A DNA stretch of 64,000 nt. Origin: an uncultured Prolixibacteraceae bacterium (GTDB lineage Bacteria > Bacteroidota > Bacteroidia > Bacteroidales > Prolixibacteraceae). Below the pieces are notes generated by a model, which did not search any database, had not been told where the DNA came from, and saw nothing but the letters and a program-made list of their open reading frames with translations. The stretch is taken from NCBI GenBank assembly GCA_937915865.1, contig CALGIG010000116.1:62001-126000 (forward strand), given 5' to 3'. Shown piece after piece: positions 61,181 to 64,000 of this stretch. The position numbers and the translations under genes are program-made. The stretch's first letter is position 1; the number at the start of each line of letters is the position of its first letter.

Positions 61181-62239
61181 TTAGCGTTTCACATATTGCT
61201 TCTCGTAATATTGCTGGTAATCGCCGCTTGTTATGTTTTCAAGCCATTCGGTGTTGGTCAGGTACCAGTCAATTGTTTTTTCAAGGCCTTCTTCAAACTG
61301 AAGGTTTGGAACCCATCCCAACTCTTTTTGAAGTTTGGTCGAATCTATGGCGTAGCGTAAATCGTGGCCTGCCCGGTCTTTTACGTACGTAATCAGTTTT
61401 TCCGATTCGCCAGTTTCACGGCCTAACTTCCGGTCCAGAATGCTACACATCAATTTAATCAGCTTAATATTAGTCCATTCGTTGTGCCCGCCAATATTGT
61501 AGGTATCACCATTTTTCCCGTTATGAAATATAACATCAATAGCACGGGCATGATCTTCAACCCAAAGCCAATCGCGGATATTTTCTCCTTTACCATAAAC
61601 AGGCAGTGGTTTGTTGTGCTTAATGTTGTTGATAAACAGCGGTATAAGTTTTTCCGGGAATTGAAATGACCCGTAATTGTTGGAGCAATTGGAAACAACG
61701 GTTGGAAGTCCGAAGGTATCGTGATAAGCCCTGACAAAATGGTCGGAACTTGCCTTTGATGCTGAATAGGGGCTGTGCGGGTCGTAAGCTGTTTCTTCAA
61801 TGAATATGCCTTCGGCTCCAAGGCTCCCGTACACTTCGTCGGTCGAAATGTGGTAAAAGCGTTTACCTTCCGAATTGTCTTTCCATATATGGCGGGCAGC
61901 ATTCAGCAGGTTTACTGTACCTATTACGTTGGTAAACACAAATTCAGTTGGATTGCTTATCGACCGATCTACGTGCGATTCGGCTGCGAGATGAATAACA
62001 CCGTCGAATAGCTTATTCTGAAATAGGTTGAGAATGAAGTCGGCGTTAACAATATCCCCTTTAACGAATTCGTAATTCGAATGGTTTTCGATGTCTTTTA
62101 AATTGGCCAGGTTTCCGGCATAAGTAAGTTTGTCAAGATTTACAATCTTGTATTCCGGGTATTTGTTAACAAACAGGCGAACAACATGCGACCCGATAAA
62201 TCCTGCACCTCCGGTGATAAGTATGGTTTTCATTTGCAT
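61181..62239 (-). CDS. rfbB: dTDP-glucose 4,6-dehydratase
   Basis: A 352-residue SDR enzyme: ITGGAGFIGSHVVRLFV (NAD site), HLAAESHVDRSISNPTEF, STDEVYGSLG, the catalytic YSASKASSDHFVRAYHDTFG (Tyr-x3-Lys), NCSNNYGSFQFPEKLIPLFI and NIRDWLWVEDHARAI. All typical of RmlB. It makes dTDP-4-keto-6-deoxyglucose, which FdtA/FdtB here turn into a 3-amino sugar; rhamnose is another possible product but RmlC/RmlD and RmlA are not in the window. ATG 62233 (third codon) is an equally possible start. Confidence 0.95.
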   Translation of the reverse strand: MQMKTILITGGAGFIGSHVVRLFVNKYPEYKIVNLDKLTYAGNLANLKDIENHSNYEFVKGDIVNADFILNLFQNKLFDGVIHLAAESHVDRSISNPTEFVFTNVIGTVNLLNAARHIWKDNSEGKRFYHISTDEVYGSLGAEGIFIEETAYDPHSPYSASKASSDHFVRAYHDTFGLPTVVSNCSNNYGSFQFPEKLIPLFINNIKHNKPLPVYGKGENIRDWLWVEDHARAIDVIFHNGKNGDTYNIGGHNEWTNIKLIKLMCSILDRKLGRETGESEKLITYVKDRAGHDLRYAIDSTKLQKELGWVPNLQFEEGLEKTIDWYLTNTEWLENITSGDYQQYYEKQYVKR

Positions 62240-62535
62240 ATAGTTTTGTTTATCATTATACTATCTTAGTATTCTGATAATGAGTAGCTTTTTAAGAGAG
62301 TGGTTGTGGATATCTTTGTACTCACCTCCATGTCCGCAAGCAGCCATTACCCCCTCTTTTTTGAAAAGAAGGGAGAAGTGGTGCCGTTTGAAGTGTATTT
62401 AAAGAAACTGGCAAAGCGTTTTGTTCGGATGATGATTCTGATTTACCTAATCGCCTTAATGTCGGGTAGTCACCCCTCTTTTTCATTGACCCGAAAGTGA
62501 GTTACATTCCTTTGTTCGATCTGGTAATAGCCAAT
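62240..62535. other. Intergenic stretch with C/T-rich direct repeats
   Basis: ACCCCCTCTTTTTTGAAAAG near 62348 and ACCCCTCTTTTTCATTGAC near 62473 are similar; the first has a CCCTCTTTT/AAAAGAAGGG dyad. They resemble the ends of the MITE-like element at 30281-30437. A 66-codon plus-strand frame here has no family likeness. Confidence 0.4.
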
Positions 62536-64000
62536 TTATCTCGTCGTTAATTCGTCGAGTACCGAATATTTCGAGTTTTGCGACTGGAATTCGGGGACAA
62601 TTCGTTTCAGGTGATAAACAATTTCCATATCAGTAAGGTCGGAAAGGTGCTCCAGAAGTTTTCTGATATTTTTAATGGTTTGTTCGTAAGGATATGGCCT
62701 GATTTTGGCTGCCAAAATTTTATTGTGGTTAGTAGCCAGGGTTTCTTCCTTGTCAGCCAGCAATTCTTCGTATAGTTTTTCTCCCGGGCGTAATCCAATC
62801 TCTTTAATTTCAATTTCTTTATGTGGTATAAAACCCGATAATGAAATCATTTTTATGGCTAAATCATAGATTCTGACAGGATCACCCATGTCGAAGAGGA
62901 AAATTTCACCGCCTTTTCCAATAAACCCTGCTTCCATAACCAGCTGACAGGCTTCAGGGATTGTCATGAAGTACCTGATTATCTCCTTGTGTGTTAAGGT
63001 AATTGGCCCGCCTGCTGCAATCTGCTTTTTAAATAACGGGATTACCGATCCATTTGAACCCAGTACATTACCAAAACGTGTTGTAATAAACTGTGTTTTC
63101 ATTCCAATCTCTTGCGAAAGCGACTGGATGTACAATTCACAAACCCGTTTGGTTGTACCCATAATGTTGGTTGGATTCACAGCTTTGTCAGTTGAAACCA
63201 TAACAAACTTTTCAACGCCAAATTGTACAGCCAGATCTGCCAGGTTACGTGTACCGCCAACATTGTTCCAAACAGCCATATACGGTTGGTCTTCCATTAA
63301 AGGCACATGTTTATAGGCGGCAGCATGGTAAATAATCTCAGGCCGGCATAGATCGAATATCTTGTGCATCTTGTGGTAGTTGGTAATGTCGGCAATGTAC
63401 ATTTCCAGAGCGGTACCTTTCAACCAGGGCAGTATTTCCTGCTGGAGGTCAAACTGGGCAGATTCGGCCTGGTCAATTAAAATAATACTTTTGGGCTGAT
63501 GAAAAAGCAATTGTTTAACAATTTCTGATCCGATTGAACCGGCGCTACCGGTAACCATAACCCTTTTCCGGTAGATTCCGCTTGTTATAATTTCCTTGCT
63601 GATTGTAATAGGTTCGCGACCCAAAAGATCTTCGATGCTGAGCGTTTTAATTTGTTTGCCAGCAAAGACTCCGTTTAACCATTTCTGAGGATCAGGAACT
63701 TCTCGCACCATCAATTGGTGACTTAAACAGGCATCAACAATTTCCTGCTTCCGTTTTTTATTCAATTCAATTGGAGAGATGGCTATTATCACCTCTTCAA
63801 CCAGAAGCCTTTCTTTAGCCATTTCAAATGCGTATTCCGGCGAATAAATTTTTACCCCATTGATTTTACTTCGCCATAAGGCCGGATTATCGTCGATGTA
63901 TCCTACAATTTTATACCTGATATTGTCGTCTTTGGCTATAACACTGTAGGTAATGCTTCCTAATTTTCCTGCCCCGTATATCATTACGTTTTTATAGTTT
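62536..64000 (-). CDS. CapD/FlaA1-type nucleoside-diphosphate-sugar dehydratase (5' end outside window)
   Basis: The frame stays open to the window end (KNVMIYGAGKLG), so the N-terminal membrane part is missing. Visible are a first Rossmann domain (YKIVGYIDDNPALWRSKING) and the SDR domain: KRVMVTGSAGSIGSEIVKQL, LIDQAESAQFDLQQEI, IYHAAAYKHVPLMEDQP, VSTDKAVNPTNIMGTTKRVC, TRFGNVLGSNGSVIPLFKKQ and IGLRPGEKLYEELLAD. Full-length CapD/WbpM-type proteins are about 600-650 residues with four membrane helices and act as UDP-GlcNAc 4,6-dehydratases or 4-epimerases. The catalytic Tyr of most SDRs is replaced by Met in this group, as in NIMGTTKR. Confidence 0.93.
   Translation of the reverse strand, partial: NYKNVMIYGAGKLGSITYSVIAKDDNIRYKIVGYIDDNPALWRSKINGVKIYSPEYAFEMAKERLLVEEVIIAISPIELNKKRKQEIVDACLSHQLMVREVPDPQKWLNGVFAGKQIKTLSIEDLLGREPITISKEIITSGIYRKRVMVTGSAGSIGSEIVKQLLFHQPKSIILIDQAESAQFDLQQEILPWLKGTALEMYIADITNYHKMHKIFDLCRPEIIYHAAAYKHVPLMEDQPYMAVWNNVGGTRNLADLAVQFGVEKFVMVSTDKAVNPTNIMGTTKRVCELYIQSLSQEIGMKTQFITTRFGNVLGSNGSVIPLFKKQIAAGGPITLTHKEIIRYFMTIPEACQLVMEAGFIGKGGEIFLFDMGDPVRIYDLAIKMISLSGFIPHKEIEIKEIGLRPGEKLYEELLADKEETLATNHNKILAAKIRPYPYEQTIKNIRKLLEHLSDLTDMEIVYHLKRIVPEFQSQNSKYSVLDELTTR

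Noticed and set aside
62300..62500. 66-codon plus-strand frame between rfbB and the CapD-like gene
   Set aside because: It crosses the C/T-rich direct repeats and shows no protein-family features.
1..64000. CRISPR arrays, tRNA, rRNA and complete insertion sequences
   Set aside because: No regularly spaced identical repeats with unique spacers, no TTCGA-loop cloverleaf, no rRNA core sequence and no transposase reading frame was found. The 41-bp array has no unique spacers.

Overview
The window reads as chromosomal DNA of an anaerobic or facultative, polysaccharide-degrading member of the Bacteroidota, most like marine Bacteroidales/Marinilabiliales (Prolixibacteraceae-like). This is inferred from the gene families: a type IX secretion C-terminal domain, a FISUMP domain, GSCFA and DHOD-like proteins, a sulfatase and a GH9 glucanase, two [FeFe]-hydrogenase systems and membrane pyrophosphatases. 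The DNA is AT-rich and Shine-Dalgarno sites are mostly weak. I see no rRNA, tRNA, CRISPR array or complete insertion sequence.

Layout. 1-7.2 kb is accessory DNA: the 3' part of a sulfatase, a 119-bp palindromic element, an exactly periodic 41-bp tandem array with a 123-bp higher-order period, a DUF6261-like gene, two secreted proteins, and a frameshifted toxin-antitoxin pair lying between copies of a dispersed repeat. 7.2-14.4 kb is glycogen metabolism (branching enzyme, GSCFA protein, synthase-like glycosyltransferase, glucan phosphorylase). 14.4-21.8 kb has an EamA exporter, two tandem and divergent membrane pyrophosphatases and a DHOD-like flavoprotein. 21.8-24.4 kb has a PKD lipoprotein and a GH9 endoglucanase on the minus strand.

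24.5-36.1 kb is a hydrogenase island. A divergent regulatory block (SpoIIE-type phosphatase and PAS protein on minus; two DRTGG proteins, two RsbW/HATPase proteins, a PHP phosphoesterase and a degenerate HydA-like iron-sulfur protein on plus) leads into the structural genes of a trimeric bifurcating-type [FeFe] hydrogenase (HndB-like, HydB, HydA, HydC). That operon is interrupted by a 15-bp-inverted-repeat cassette carrying a broken four-helix-bundle gene. After an esterase, a serpin and a thioesterase, a second hydC-hydB-hydA set lies at 39.2-42.7 kb. Its HydB is stripped down and its HydA has Ser in place of an H-cluster cysteine. Ogt, CutC and an outer-membrane protein follow.

44.7-64 kb is a minus-strand surface-polysaccharide locus: WecA/TagO-like initiating transferase, at least five glycosyltransferases, FdtA/FdtB for a dTDP-3-amino-3,6-dideoxyhexose, three methyltransferase-like proteins, a Wzx flippase, a two-piece YjbH-type outer-membrane system with a lipoprotein between, RmlB and a CapD-like dehydratase cut by the window edge. 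The hydrogenase maturase gene hydE sits 2 bp behind wecA, at the tail of this locus.

The observations most worth following up are the 41-bp array, the four-helix-bundle cassette in the hydrogenase operon, the TSCSP variant of the second HydA, the sensory-like hydrogenase with a partner-switching block that lacks a visible STAS partner, and the small repeat that supplies one gene's stop codon and the next gene's ribosome binding site.
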